From NCBI GenBank assembly GCA_950097015.1, contig CATNEN010000014.1, positions 1-64,000 on the forward strand: a DNA stretch of 64,000 bases, written 5' to 3'. Made by a program: the position numbers and the translations under genes. The stretch comes from Macrostomum hystrix. Taxonomy: Eukaryota; Platyhelminthes; Macrostomidae. Position 1 is the stretch's first letter; each line of letters begins with the position of its first letter. Of the stretch, positions 11,553-22,800 are shown one piece after another. Under the pieces are notes generated by a model. The model worked only from the letters and a program-made list of their open reading frames with translations, ran no database searches and was not told the DNA's origin.

Positions 11553-11577
11553 CAATAATAATAATAATAATAATAAC
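11553..11577. repeat. (AAT)n microsatellite, probable 3' tail of the non-LTR element
   Basis: Seven to eight AAT units about 275 bp downstream of the RT stop. The mirror copy is at 30535-30560. A trinucleotide tail is usual for some non-LTR retrotransposons, so it probably marks the element's 3' end. Confidence 0.6.
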
Positions 11578-11668
11578 ATAGCTAAGAAATATTTCGGATA
11601 AAAAAACATTACTACAGACATGCTATTTGGCCTCGAAGCTCAACTTTAAGCTCAAGCTCAAGCTCAGA

Positions 11669-12146
11669 GGTTAGGTACGATTCGGGCATTCATGTGCATT
11701 CTCTTGTTCTTAACGATAGAAGTCCATGTCATACACTTTATTATGAGTTGCGCTATGAAAGTTTAAGAGTCCCGAAGTAACTCTCACCCTCGTCAGGACC
11801 ACCGACGTATGCCTATGTCAGAGTAGTAAAATTTTCAGGGGACATGCAATATCTGCTAGGTCATGAGCATACTCTGTTTTTAATGGCTCTTATAAGAATG
11901 TTTAAAGTCAATTGTTACTCGGAGAATAATATCAAAAGAAATTATAAAAGTATTTTAGTGGAAATATTAGGGACTATTCGCCCGTTACGAGGGGCATTTC
12001 GCCCCTCATAATTATAAGCCCATCTTGACTACTAGACATCGTCGCTCAGTAGAGTGATCAACGGTTAGGTACGATTGGGGCATTTAAGTGCATTCTCTTG
12101 TTCTTAACCATAGAAGTCCATGTCATACACTTTATTATGAGTTGCG
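11669..12146 (-). repeat. Gypsy-like LTR 3'-end sequence with an 84-bp direct repeat (left arm)
   Basis: Mirror of 29966-30443. Two copies of an 84-bp segment (11669-11752 and 12063-12146) contain the AATAAA-type signal and TGACATGGACTTC on the minus strand. They differ at a few positions. I read this as a duplicated R/U5-like part of the LTR that begins at 12335. Confidence 0.5.
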
Positions 12147-12361
12147 TGTGGTTTAGTGTATTTGGGTAGATAGCAAAGCCCAGGTTACTACAAACGCTAG
12201 AGCCGCAAACGCTCTTAACGCGGTCCTCGCAATCAAACAGGTAGAACGAATTGTCTATGGGATATTTAGCTGCAACGGTCGAATACTAGTTTCTATATAA
12301 TGAAAGTACAACGCACATAAAAGTACAACACATCACCCCCTGATCTCCGGATCACAAGAGA

Positions 12362-12827
12362 TCAAGGTTCGTAACGGACCGGCGCCGACTTCACCCTATT
12401 AGACCGTCGTGGTTCGGCATCCCGCTCGACAGCTCGCTCCACCCCAGGAGGCTGCGGTTGCGTGTCTGATGCCGGGTGGACGTCAGCTACGTGACGGGGA
12501 AGGCCATCGACCTCCACCGTAGACCCTTGTCTCTGGCCCGTCACGTGTCCCCTGGGCCGGTTAGAATAGAACGGTAGCAGCCAACCTCGCTGAATCCAGT
12601 CTTTTTTCTCTGACTCATACTCGCCCACCAGGCACGCCTAAGTTAAAGTATCTTTCGCAAGCCTCGCTCCACCTGCCGGGCAACGCACAAGTGACTCGAC
12701 CTCTCCTGCCGGGCAGCGCACAGGTGACTCCACCTCTCCTGCCGGACAGCTCACAGGTGACTCGACCTCTCCTGACGGACAGCTCACAGCCCACTAAAAA
12801 CGGTTTCTCGGAATCCGGTCGGAGCAT
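12362..12827 (-). pseudogene. Gypsy-like Pol C-terminus with 36-bp repeats (left arm copy)
   Basis: The mirror copy of 29285-29750 in the other arm, identical at the protein level. The frame ending at 12362 finishes in RRSNRVKSAPVRYEP, the style of C-terminus common in Gypsy-type Pol proteins. Upstream, 12667-12787 holds about three and a half copies of a 36-bp unit. The rest of Pol is missing here. Confidence 0.6.
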
Positions 12828-12839
12828 CTGATCGGAATT

Positions 12840-14316
12840 TATAGTGAAATTGTCTCGTTCAATCCGATCGGATTCTTGTCGGAATTTCCGATACTTAAAT
12901 GACGCCTAAATCCGATTGAATTGCGAATACCTAATTTTACTTCTATAGCACACGTATCAAGCTGGTGACAGGTAGGCTGCTACATCAGTCACTGAAGACA
13001 AGTTATACTCGTAGCATGAGTGAGGTATAATTAGCACTAGCCGTGATCACAAAGATACTTCGTTTTGAAGGCCGAAACAACCATTTAAATGTATAAGCAA
13101 TTTGTTAGATTGCTAGATTGCCGGATTAGACGAGATTGCAACTAGATTGCAGTTAACGTACGTAGTTTTCACTAGGCATTGTCTAAGTTCCAGAAATTTT
13201 TTAGCAATGCCTAGCAATGAATTTTTAGCAAATTCTCATCACTTTACAGAGAAAAGGGTATTCAAATAATTTTTAACTTTTGAATTTATAAGTTTAGAAA
13301 ACCAAAAGCTTAATAACTATCTATGTTGCCAAAATGTAACAGAAAGGTCACTGGCGAAATGACAAAATAGAGATTTTTGCGAAAAGGACTAAGAATCCTA
13401 ACTGACAGCAAATAAAAAACATGTAATCAACAATCATGCTTTTCTACCCTGCGAGGTCACGCTGATAAGTTCATGCTGATAAATTGATAAGTTCAAGGTC
13501 ATGCTGATAAGTTAAGCGTGAGGTACTTAAGTGTGGAAAGAGAATTTTAAAGGCCGTTAGCTTTCTAGCTAAGAAAAGAGGCATATGCCTCATGCCTCTA
13601 TAAGTATGCTCACCAAACTCAAGTGCTTATTTACTTTAAAAATCAAGCCGAGTGATAGGGGGAGAGGATGATAAACTGACCATACGCTCGTATTTATAAT
13701 GAATTTTGACAATCAATGTGTGACATTCTGATAAACTCAGAAGGGGTTTCAGTCTCGGCCGCAGCCAGAGCACTAACCGAAAACGTGCCGCGCAACTGCG
13801 CTCAAGTTGTCTATTTAAAGATGCAAAAGGGTGGTACAAATTATAAGTCGGGGCGGCGCGTGAAAACACCCGCAGCCTCTCACAACCCCCACCAAAAGAT
13901 CGAAACCTCCTCAACAAAATCCAACAGGCGCAATTGCAAGCAAATTCGAATTGAACAATTGAATTACATTAACCAACTCTTAAAATCACCGCGATGACCA
14001 AAACGCAAAACCTCTGTAAAAAGGCAGAGTTAGCTGCCAAGACAGGAACAGAAAACTATAATAGGAAACTATCACACTAAGTACACCGCGCTGTAGGTTG
14101 AGGTTGATTGTGTCTAACTGACTATGTTACATCAATGTACGCTCTTTTATCACCCCAAATCCTTGCACCAAACGTGCCATCGTCTATCGTTCAAGCTTAA
14201 AACATAAAAACCGCCGAACTCAGGAGCGTGGAGCTCTGAGAGTTGATTCGCTCTCGCACAATAAATCTGTGGTTTTCTTCATATCATAAACATGAAGCCA
14301 CGCGCTCTCCCTACCA
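12840..14316. other. unassigned AT-rich inner part of left arm
   Basis: I see no supported gene. Two overlapping 93-codon ORFs on opposite strands at 13636-13997 are unsupported by family or splice signals. The sequence is identical to 27796-29272 in the right arm. Confidence 0.4.
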
Positions 14317-15294
14317 TCACATATGCAATATTTGGCAGTTACTCTGAATGGCTAGCTGTAGACTCGTCGCTACCCGAGGCGCCGCCCCTGCTTTGCCGCT
14401 TTCGCTTCGCCGCTCTCTTGGGCATCGCGACTGTTGAGCCCGCGCTTCTCCGCTTTCGGACACCATCGAAAAACCCTGGATGGCCATGTTAATCCTTTCC
14501 AAAGTAAACTTGGACGACAGGGCATCTGGACAATGGTTTAATGTAAAGTGGGTTTATTAACTACAGTGGGTCTATTCACATGCAGTAAGTAACGGCTTAA
14601 CGGTACATCGCAGCAAAGAAAAGTATTTGAGCATCAGGACAGCTTTACTTATTTATTGTTTGAGTTCAGAGTTTCCATTATAAAACAAAATGTATAATTT
14701 AGAGTATTAAAATTCCTAGTTCAAGCATAATGTATAGAGGACAAACATTGTACGAACCTTTTAGGATTTCGCCAAAGTAAGTATCGAAAGAAAATTTTGC
14801 GTTTTCTTGATCGCCTCCTCTGGGATCCTTCCCGCCTGTTCTATTGAAGCGGCCTTGAAAATCCCGCGCGATCAGCTCATTGATTGCGTAGCGCACAGAT
14901 GGTTGCGCCTCGGAACAGAGACACCTTGTCTGCAGCCGTGCTACCTAAAACAAAGAGCAAACAGAAATAACTTCCAAATCATCATTATATTTGCGGCTGA
15001 CTGGAAGCTGTCGTATTTGTTTCGAAAAATGCCACTAAATTTAGGTTTGCTAAAATATAGTACAGTTTATATTCAATTTTTACAAAATCATAAAATCATA
15101 ATATCGAAATAACTCACTAACGCCTTCTTAATGTCATCGTTGGTGTAAATAGAGTCGTAAAATTTCTTCAGCTCAGCCTCCGTTCGGATGGGAATATTCA
15201 CGGGAATCGACGCTTCCGCAGAAACTCCAGCTAGATTAGGCACTCCACGCTGCAACACGTCTCTTAGCTTCAGAGTCTCTCTTAGGTTGAGCAG
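14317..15294 (-). pseudogene. inverted duplicate of three DUF4806-like 3' exons
   Basis: Exons at 15118-15294, 14758-14944 and 14317-14525 (minus) are exact mirror copies of the exons at 26818-26994, 27168-27354 and 27587-27795. Splice sites are intact, but the upstream exons of the gene are not duplicated: immediately beyond the arm at 15459 lies a Gypsy-like pol remnant. This is therefore a partial gene copy without its 5' part. Confidence 0.75.
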
Positions 15295-15458
15295 CTGCAG
15301 ACAGTAAAGGCCTAGTGAAACATATATATAGCATTTTGATACAGAGATTTGGAACTTATATGTTAGACAAGCAAGGGGAATCACAGCTGAATGTTGATTC
15401 TGAAGTGGGTGGGTGTTTCGCAACCGCTGACCTGCCTTCATGAGAGATGATCACCAGA

Positions 15459-16755
15459 TCACGTGACGGGGAAAGCCATCGACCTCCACCGTAGACCCTT
15501 GTCTCTGGCCCGTCACGTGTCCCCTGGGCCACGTGCCTTGCAAGTGCCATCCTTTGGAGCCATGTTGTACCAGAACACCATTTCCAGCACGTTCTTTCCG
15601 GTTCTGGCTGCCATCCGCTTAATCGTCCGATGATTGCGCTCGACTATTCCATTGCCTGACGGCCGGTGAGCGCAACGGAAGAGGAGCTGCACTCCCCAAG
15701 CCTCACAGTACGCACGGACCTCAGCGGAGCGGAAGGTCAGTGAATTGTCGAGAAGCAGCTGCCAGGGAGGGCCCCGCTGTCGGAACACCTGCACGAGTAT
15801 CCCGGCAATTGACGCTGTCCGCTCGTCGGTGAGTTTTCGCCACAGCGAGAATCTGCTCGGCCCGCAGTCAACAATGGACAGATAGCGGTCGTCCTTAAAG
15901 TGGGTCACATCGCAGGCCAAGCGCCACCAGTTTGCATCCACCTCGAGTCTGCCATGGTCCCAAATCATTGGCGCAGGGTCTACGGACTTGCATCGGATGC
16001 AGTTTGCTACGATGCGCTCAACCTCTTCACGCAGTACCTCACGTTCAGGGAAGCACAGTTTGGCCAGGTAGAGCGTCCTGTCCACCCCGAAGTGGTGCTT
16101 CTCGTGGCACGCACGGAGATCCATGTCAACGGGGCGCAGCGCCACTGCACAGAAGGGCCGCTGGCGCAGCCACTGTTGCGGTACTCGCGTCAGTGCGTCT
16201 GCCTTGTTTACGGAAAATGGCACCAGCGACGTCAGCATCTCGAGCTCGCACTCCGACGCCGTGTCTTGGATTAATGACAGCCGTTCCCGAGCCAGAGCTT
16301 CACCGAGACCTTTGACTCGGGCCATGGGCCCTGGCCCGCGCACGCCCGAAGACGAAGAAGAAGAATACCTTTGACTCGCACGGGCTTATCGCCGACAATC
16401 AAAGACTGGAGCCAGCCGTGCACGGTTGCAGAATCAGTCAACACTTCAACTTTCCTCGTACCCCAAGCAAGGGCAAGGTTGAGACCCTTAATGACCGCCT
16501 CAAATTCGGCCAGATAGATGTGCGCAGCGTCGTCTTGTTTTCGCAACCACGAGGCGTCCTCCACGATGACGCCACCAATTTCGATGACGGCTCCAATGGC
16601 GATGCTGCTGGCGTCGCATCAGACGCGACAGCTCGACGTCTCGTCAACGGTCCACACCCCAGCGACAGGATCTCGTTCCTGGACCATTTCGCTGACTTCT
16701 TGGGTACCCTTTGGACAGCGGATGAAGCGACGGAAGATGAAAGGGTAAAAAACAT
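15459..16755 (-). pseudogene. Gypsy-like RNase H and integrase remnant
   Basis: On the minus strand the order is an RNase H segment (CDASSIAIGAV near 16620, then AEFEAVIKG and VLTDSATVHGW) and an integrase with a zinc-binding HEKHHFG...CIRCKS and a core with CDVTHF, LLDNSLTF and GNGIVERNHRT. The D, D and E of the integrase core can all be placed. Breaks: an in-frame TGA just before CDASS, a 59-bp insertion within the RNase H/linker (16321-16379, flanked by a 12-bp duplication), and a frame change near 15515 before the C-terminal part. It is an old, defective LTR element. Confidence 0.8.
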
Positions 16756-16891
16756 ATCTTGGTTTATTTTAGATCCATTTTCTGTTTTACCTAAATTGTA
16801 ATCCGTAAACTAAACATCGGCGTTTTGGTGTTGCATTGATTTAAGCGTGTATCACAATTCACAATATTGATCTAAACAACCTTGCATTCAG

Positions 16892-19800
16892 GATTCAAGC
16901 TCTCAGAAACGGGACGAAAATGCGCACATTGCCCTTTCAGCACCCCCAGTGGTAATTGAGCTTCCATTGCTACCGTTATCGCCTGCTACTACAATTGCTA
17001 AGGTAATTCATACATTCACGTTACTATGCAAGATATTACTACTACGCGCTGATAGCGATCGCCTGATCATAGGGATTAGGACCTATACTCGAACAAACTT
17101 GTTAAATCAGCATTATCAGTCTCTTTTTCGCCTTAATGAAAACTCTATTGTACCTTATTCTTATATTTAGCAAAAAATATTTATCTTGAGCGTGGCTTTT
17201 TAATGTTATTGAAAGAGCTATAAATACTTTATAATGTATCGAAACGCGAAAAATTTTATTTTCTAGAGCTCATCAAACATTTCTTTCCAAACTCCACGGA
17301 CCACTCAAGTTCGTGGCATCCTCCAACAGTCTCAGAGTGCCAACAAGACTCCTGATCGGCCGCAACGGCAGCTTGAAGATGCGTGCGCTTCCCTGAGCAG
17401 TTTTAGCAGCCGACCGGACATCTCGATAGCAGTGCCTCAAGAGGACAGCGTGCGAGTACCACCAGTGGTAGCTACTTTCAATTCATATGCTCCTATTTAG
17501 ATCATTCTATTTTAGACTCACTTAAGTTACCCTAGCATCTGCTCTGGTACAATACATTTAGTTTTGTCTTAAAAAGAAATCTCGAGGGATTACTTGTAGC
17601 TAGTTTTTGAATGGCCAAGCGAAAAAGAATTTTTTATAGCTGCACGTGTTTACAAATGCGTTCCTTGCTTATTTCTCAGGGTGCATTTTCTGCTGTACCC
17701 CAGTTAGAGGCATATGCCAGGAGGCAAGGATCGAATCCAGCGGATACGCTTGGGGATCAATCGAAGGTAAAATCTAATTACGATTGCTGATAGTAAAGTA
17801 GTGATAGCTTTTAATTAATAAATAAGACAAATGCCCTGTATTATTTTCGTTTTTTTATTTTTGCTTAGACCCAGAATAAAATATATTTTAGAAAGCTGAT
17901 ATTTATTAGAAGCTCAAAAGTACTTAATGTATCGTGAAAGAAATGTCAGAGCTGCTAACAAGGGCTTTTGGGGGGGTAGAAGCTGCCTTAGAAGTGGCGG
18001 CAACCGCTATGTGGAATCCATCTGTTGGAATTGATGTGGAGTGTGCTGCGGGAATCGAGTGGGAATGTGAGCCAGCAGAATTTTTCAATTTTTTGGCAGT
18101 CAATAATCGCGACCCACCTAGCAGCTGGCCACGAAACAAGATCATTAATCTTAGGGCCGGGTTTGGGGCGGCGGTGAATTAAGTAGCCGTCGAATCCCCT
18201 CTCCCTGGATCTGTTTCAGCCCCCTGTAGGAATGACTGATCGCGGGCCATAACTTTATTGTATGAGCTAGTTTAGGTCATAATTCCCCTCCAAACCGCGA
18301 TCAGATATTGGGAATCACTCGGGTATTATGAGTGATCATTAATTCTTCATGTCCCCACTTCTTTACAGTATTCGAGCCCAGCTCGACTTTATGACCTCCT
18401 CTCTTAGATACATGTAAATGTCACTGTAGGCAGGTCGGCGCCTGCGCTTCCCATTGTCCTGGCGGAGTAACAATTATTGGCCGACTGCCGGCGGCTGCTC
18501 GTAAAGGAGCATCTGTCGTTTCTCGCCGCCGGTTCATTGGGTAATCGGGGTGGCCATCGCCGCTTCGATTCCTCGATGACAGGCTGGCGCGAATGTGGGT
18601 TATTTTGATGAATGTCGAGGTTGGCGTGCGGCAGGACTATTTAAGCAAGCGCGCTGCGCTGCTCCTCCCGGACCTCCCTTCGGACCCTCTCCAACCTCCC
18701 GACCTCCCCGACCGCCCAGACCGCCTTTCCGACTCCGTTCGGACCCTCCGGACTCATCTCTACCACTTAGGGCTTAGACCCTCGAGCTCAAAGCTCAGCA
18801 TAGCGCTCACAGGCCCATTGCCTGCGCCTAATCCCCTAACAGTGCAAGCCACCTCTTTAGGTGAGCCCTCAAATTGAGCCTCAGAGCTCCATTGGTGTGT
18901 TGGCCCCTGCCAGCTCATTTCCGTTTAGGAAATAATGTAAGATTTCCGTTAAGGAAAGAATGTTTATTGTTATTTATGCTGTGATTGAATTATGAGACGT
19001 AAGTCTGAGAAAGATCTTTGCTTAGTATATTTAAGTGTAGCTAGAACGATGGAGGGTACAGTAAGGGGTGTCTATGGGAGGAGCGAATGCTGAGAGAAGT
19101 ACGAGCGTAAAATTAAAGTGATATTACACTGCGGTGTGGAATTCTATGGGAATCAGAATGCTAAGTGAGCTGGAGTGCAGCATTGCGGGAACAAACAAAT
19201 GTAGAATAAATCTGGGTGAGCAAATGAAAATTAAGACATAAATTATAAATATTATGGAGAGATGTTTATCTCGACAGGTTCGGGGGCGCGAAGGCTGAGA
19301 GTGTAAGCAACGAATGGTGGAGTGAACAAGGATACTGTGTTCTGCAGTGCATGCGATGAACAAGAGCTTGTAGTAGTTATTGTAATAATTTAACAGTTTA
19401 GCGAATTGTGGCATTTAGCTGTTGAGTTATGGGCAGAGTTCATGGATTTCTTTGTCGTTCGACTTTCTGTCGTTCTCCGGGGGCGCGCAATGGGCTTCGT
19501 CGGCTTCCAGTGGAATCAGGTGCGAAACGGAGCGACGTGATTGCGCGCCAGAACTTGTCTGGACGGTGACATAGCGAGTTATCCCATCTGCCGCTGGGTG
19601 AATAGCGATGATGCGGCAGGTCTTCCAGCTAGAACGAGGAGATTTGTCCACAAGAAGGTAGAGATGGCCAACACGGGGTTGGTAGTAGTTACCGCGGAAT
19701 CTACGACGGTCCTGTAGGTGTATAGACTGCAGATGTTGAACATAATCGCGGCGCCAGCGGTCCCAAAAGGCGTCTAGGATTTGCTCACGTCGGCGATAAG

Positions 19801-22800
19801 CGGCACGAAGCTCGTCTGCCACCGTTGAGCCCGCAGGCGGTAGGAGGTGGTCTGTATGACCCGGAAAATCCAAACGCGTACCCGGCGACACCAGGCAAGC
19901 CGGAGTGAGAGGGCGTGGGTCCGCTGGATCAGCTGTGAGAGCGGTCAATGGGTGCGAGTTTAATTGCGCCTCGATTTTGCAAAGGATGGTCTGAAGTTCG
20001 TCGTCATTGATACGCCGGCGCCAGAAGGTGGGACGGAGACTGGATTTTACGAGACCGACGAGGCGTTCGACTGCACCTTGATGCCAAGGTGCGCGGACGG
20101 GAGCAAATTTAAAGCGCAGCTGGTGCATGGCTGCAAATGGCTGTAGATCGTGATAAATTTTCCGCTGGAAGACGGGTTCCAGGAGTGAGTTAATGAATTT
20201 TGCAGAGGCTTGAAATGAGGTGGCTTGATCTAGAAAAATTGTGCCTTCTGTAAGGCCACGACGCGCCCAAAAACGTTCGAATGAATGTAGCACGGCGTCT
20301 GCCGAGTAGTCGCTAAGATACTCCAAATGGACCGCACGGCTAGTTGCGCAACAAAGTACAAGGGCACATCGCTTCGTTGAAGTGCGAGTTTTGGCTTCAT
20401 ATGTATGAATTGGACCTAGCTGATCAATCAGAATCGAACAAAAGGCTGGTTGTGTGGAGTCCTATCGTTCTGGTGGTAACTGACCGTGAGGTGGGAGAGC
20501 CATAGGAGGAGCTTTAGCGTAGCGGCAAGATAGACAGTTGCGGAGAATGCTACGAACTGTGGAGAGACCGCGAACAATCCAGAAGCGCTCCCGTAAGCGG
20601 TTCAGAACGAAGCTTGGAGACGCGTGAGCACCTTGTTCATGCATGTGTAGTATGAGGAGACGAATTAGACGACAGTCCGCAGGCAACAGTAGTGGGTAAA
20701 GGGCGTCTGAATTTAAGGTCGAGTTTGCCATGCGTGATCCTAGCCGTAGGAAACCGTCCTTGTCGAGGAATAAGGCTAGCTGTTTGACTAACTGACACGA
20801 GCTAGGCTTTCGAGATTCAAGTGCTGATAGGGCCTTCTGATAATATTGCTTTTGGGTGTACTGAACCCATTTTAGTAGAGCTGCGTTCCGCTCGGATGCG
20901 TCGGGGAAGCCACGAGCGGTGCTACTGTGTGACGAAACGTAACACGTAGGCAGTCGCACCAGTTAGCGTGCTAAGACGGCGAAAGCAAGCTATATCTATG
21001 CCACCGGGCGGCTCCTGGCAATTTGTAGCGCAGTTGTCCAGCAGGCTGACAGTTGGAACACTAACGGGTGGTCGTAATGCGGCAATCGTGTTGTCATTAT
21101 TGGTTGACACAGGTTGCTCAAAGGAAGGCCACGACTCAAAGGGTCGACGAAGGAAGCATGGTCCGGTGTGAAAGTTTGATTGGAGGAGCTGGGACAGAGA
21201 CAGAGGTCTTGTACAATGGTCTGCTGGATTCTCTGTGGATGGCACATAACGACGATCGTCCGTGAGGCCGGAAGCACGAATTTCCCGAACCCGCTGACTT
21301 TCATACTGACGGATCTTGGTGTCACGTAGAATCCAGTTGAGTACAATCTGACTGTCAACGTAATGGGTGATGCTCACAATGTTGAGTATCGGTGACAGCA
21401 TGTCCCTGAGTAGCAATGCGGCCCGGTTGCCGATGAGGGCGGCCCATAGTTCGATTCGAGGGATAGTAATGAGAAGACCTTTTCTGCCAGTGGGAACGAG
21501 GCGGGCCTTAGCGTATAAAAGTGCGACGCTTGCCTTTCCGTCCTTGTATTGATGAACGTAGATCGCGAAGCCGTAAGCCGTGGGGGGATCCGTCACTGAA
21601 GAGGATCATCCGGCAGGGGCAGGACCGATCTGCAATGCAGCGACGTTGCATGATGATTCGATCTACGTTGGAGAAGTCCTCACGGAGGGATTTCCAGGAC
21701 TCGACTGTGGGTGCGTCTGCTGGTTGATTCCAGGGTGCTTGAGAGTTGAATGCTCTCTGGAAGAGGAGACGACCAGCGAGCAAGAGTGGGGCGGCGTAGC
21801 CGAATGGATCATATGGCTTGGAGATTGCGCTTAGCAGACTCGCCCGAGATAGATTTAGATCTGGTGAGATGCTTGGTTTAACAAGCTGGAGGGTATCCTT
21901 GGTTGTATCCCAGGCGATTCCAAGATTTCGAACTATTGGATCATTAATGACGTCTGCCACAGGAAGCTGGCAGAGTGACGTGGGGTCGCTAGCCGCGAAC
22001 TCTCGAAGGTGGAAACAGGCCGAACGGAACAGAGCAGCAAGGCCAGCGACTAAACGCGGGCCGTCTTCTTGATGATCATAGCCCATTACTAGGTTGCCCA
22101 TATACAGGCCAGCAGGTATTGCTTTAGCCTCGTTAGGTGTGAGGCCAAATTCGCTGCTCACGGAGGCATCGTGGCACAGTTTTTGCAGTATTGCGAGTAA
22201 GATCCACGGTGATGGGCTGGCACCCATTACAATGCGAGTGAAACGCCAGAGCTGTAGATTTTCTTTGGTGAGAGGTCTGGTGATGTCCTCTGGGAGTATG
22301 ATTCTTAGAGCGTCGCGACACTCCGGATGAACTAGGATCTGATAGAATGCTGACTGAAGGTCACTCACACATACATGTCGGAAAACACGAAGACGTAGCT
22401 GCACTTGAAGCAGGGTGGTAAGTAGGTTAGGCCCAGTCTCTAGTAGATCATTCAGACAGAGGCCACCGTAGGATGTCGGAGAGGAGGCGTCTACAACTGG
22501 TCTGATCTTTGTGGTGTTAGATGACTCTTTTATCACCGGGAAGTGAGGCAGTACGTGAATGATTCGGCCGGTAGGCTGTTGTCTGTCGACTAGTTCGAGG
22601 ACACCTTCGACCTTGCGCTTGTCGAACTCAGCATAGTATTTCGTGCGCTGCTCCGGAGTCAACCGGTTGTGTACCAATTGAGCGCGACCAAAGGCTTGGC
22701 CAAAGTTTGATGGAAGATTTTCTGCTCCTGTTTTAAAAGGGAGAGCGACTGAAAACCGGCCATCCTGCTGGCGTGTGGCAGTCGCAAGAAGCTGGGTAGT

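Larger units (their letters stand above)
10522..15458. repeat. left arm of 4.94-kb inverted repeat
   Basis: This arm is the reverse complement of 26654-31591. Paired coordinates sum to 42112 from 10746 inward, so there is no net indel over more than 4.7 kb. The sum is 42113 outside one A5/A6 homopolymer difference at 10742. Small ORFs in the inner part are identical between arms. Substitutions are concentrated in the outer 0.8 kb, within the RT fragment. The outer edge falls inside a reverse transcriptase ORF. Confidence 0.95.

Noticed and set aside
16660-16700. Shared AAGTCAGCGAAATGG between the Gypsy-like pol and the SINE family 1 tail
   Set aside because: A single 15-base match is expected by chance between sequences of this total length, and similarity does not extend.
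17934-18182. Opposed ORFs of 73 and 82 codons
   Set aside because: No family resemblance, no splice continuity with exon 17680-17766, and opposite-strand overlap typical of chance frames.
21521-21834. Plus-strand ORFs inside the BEL element and similar antisense ORFs in the non-LTR elements
   Set aside because: They are antisense shadows of clearly recognisable pol domains.
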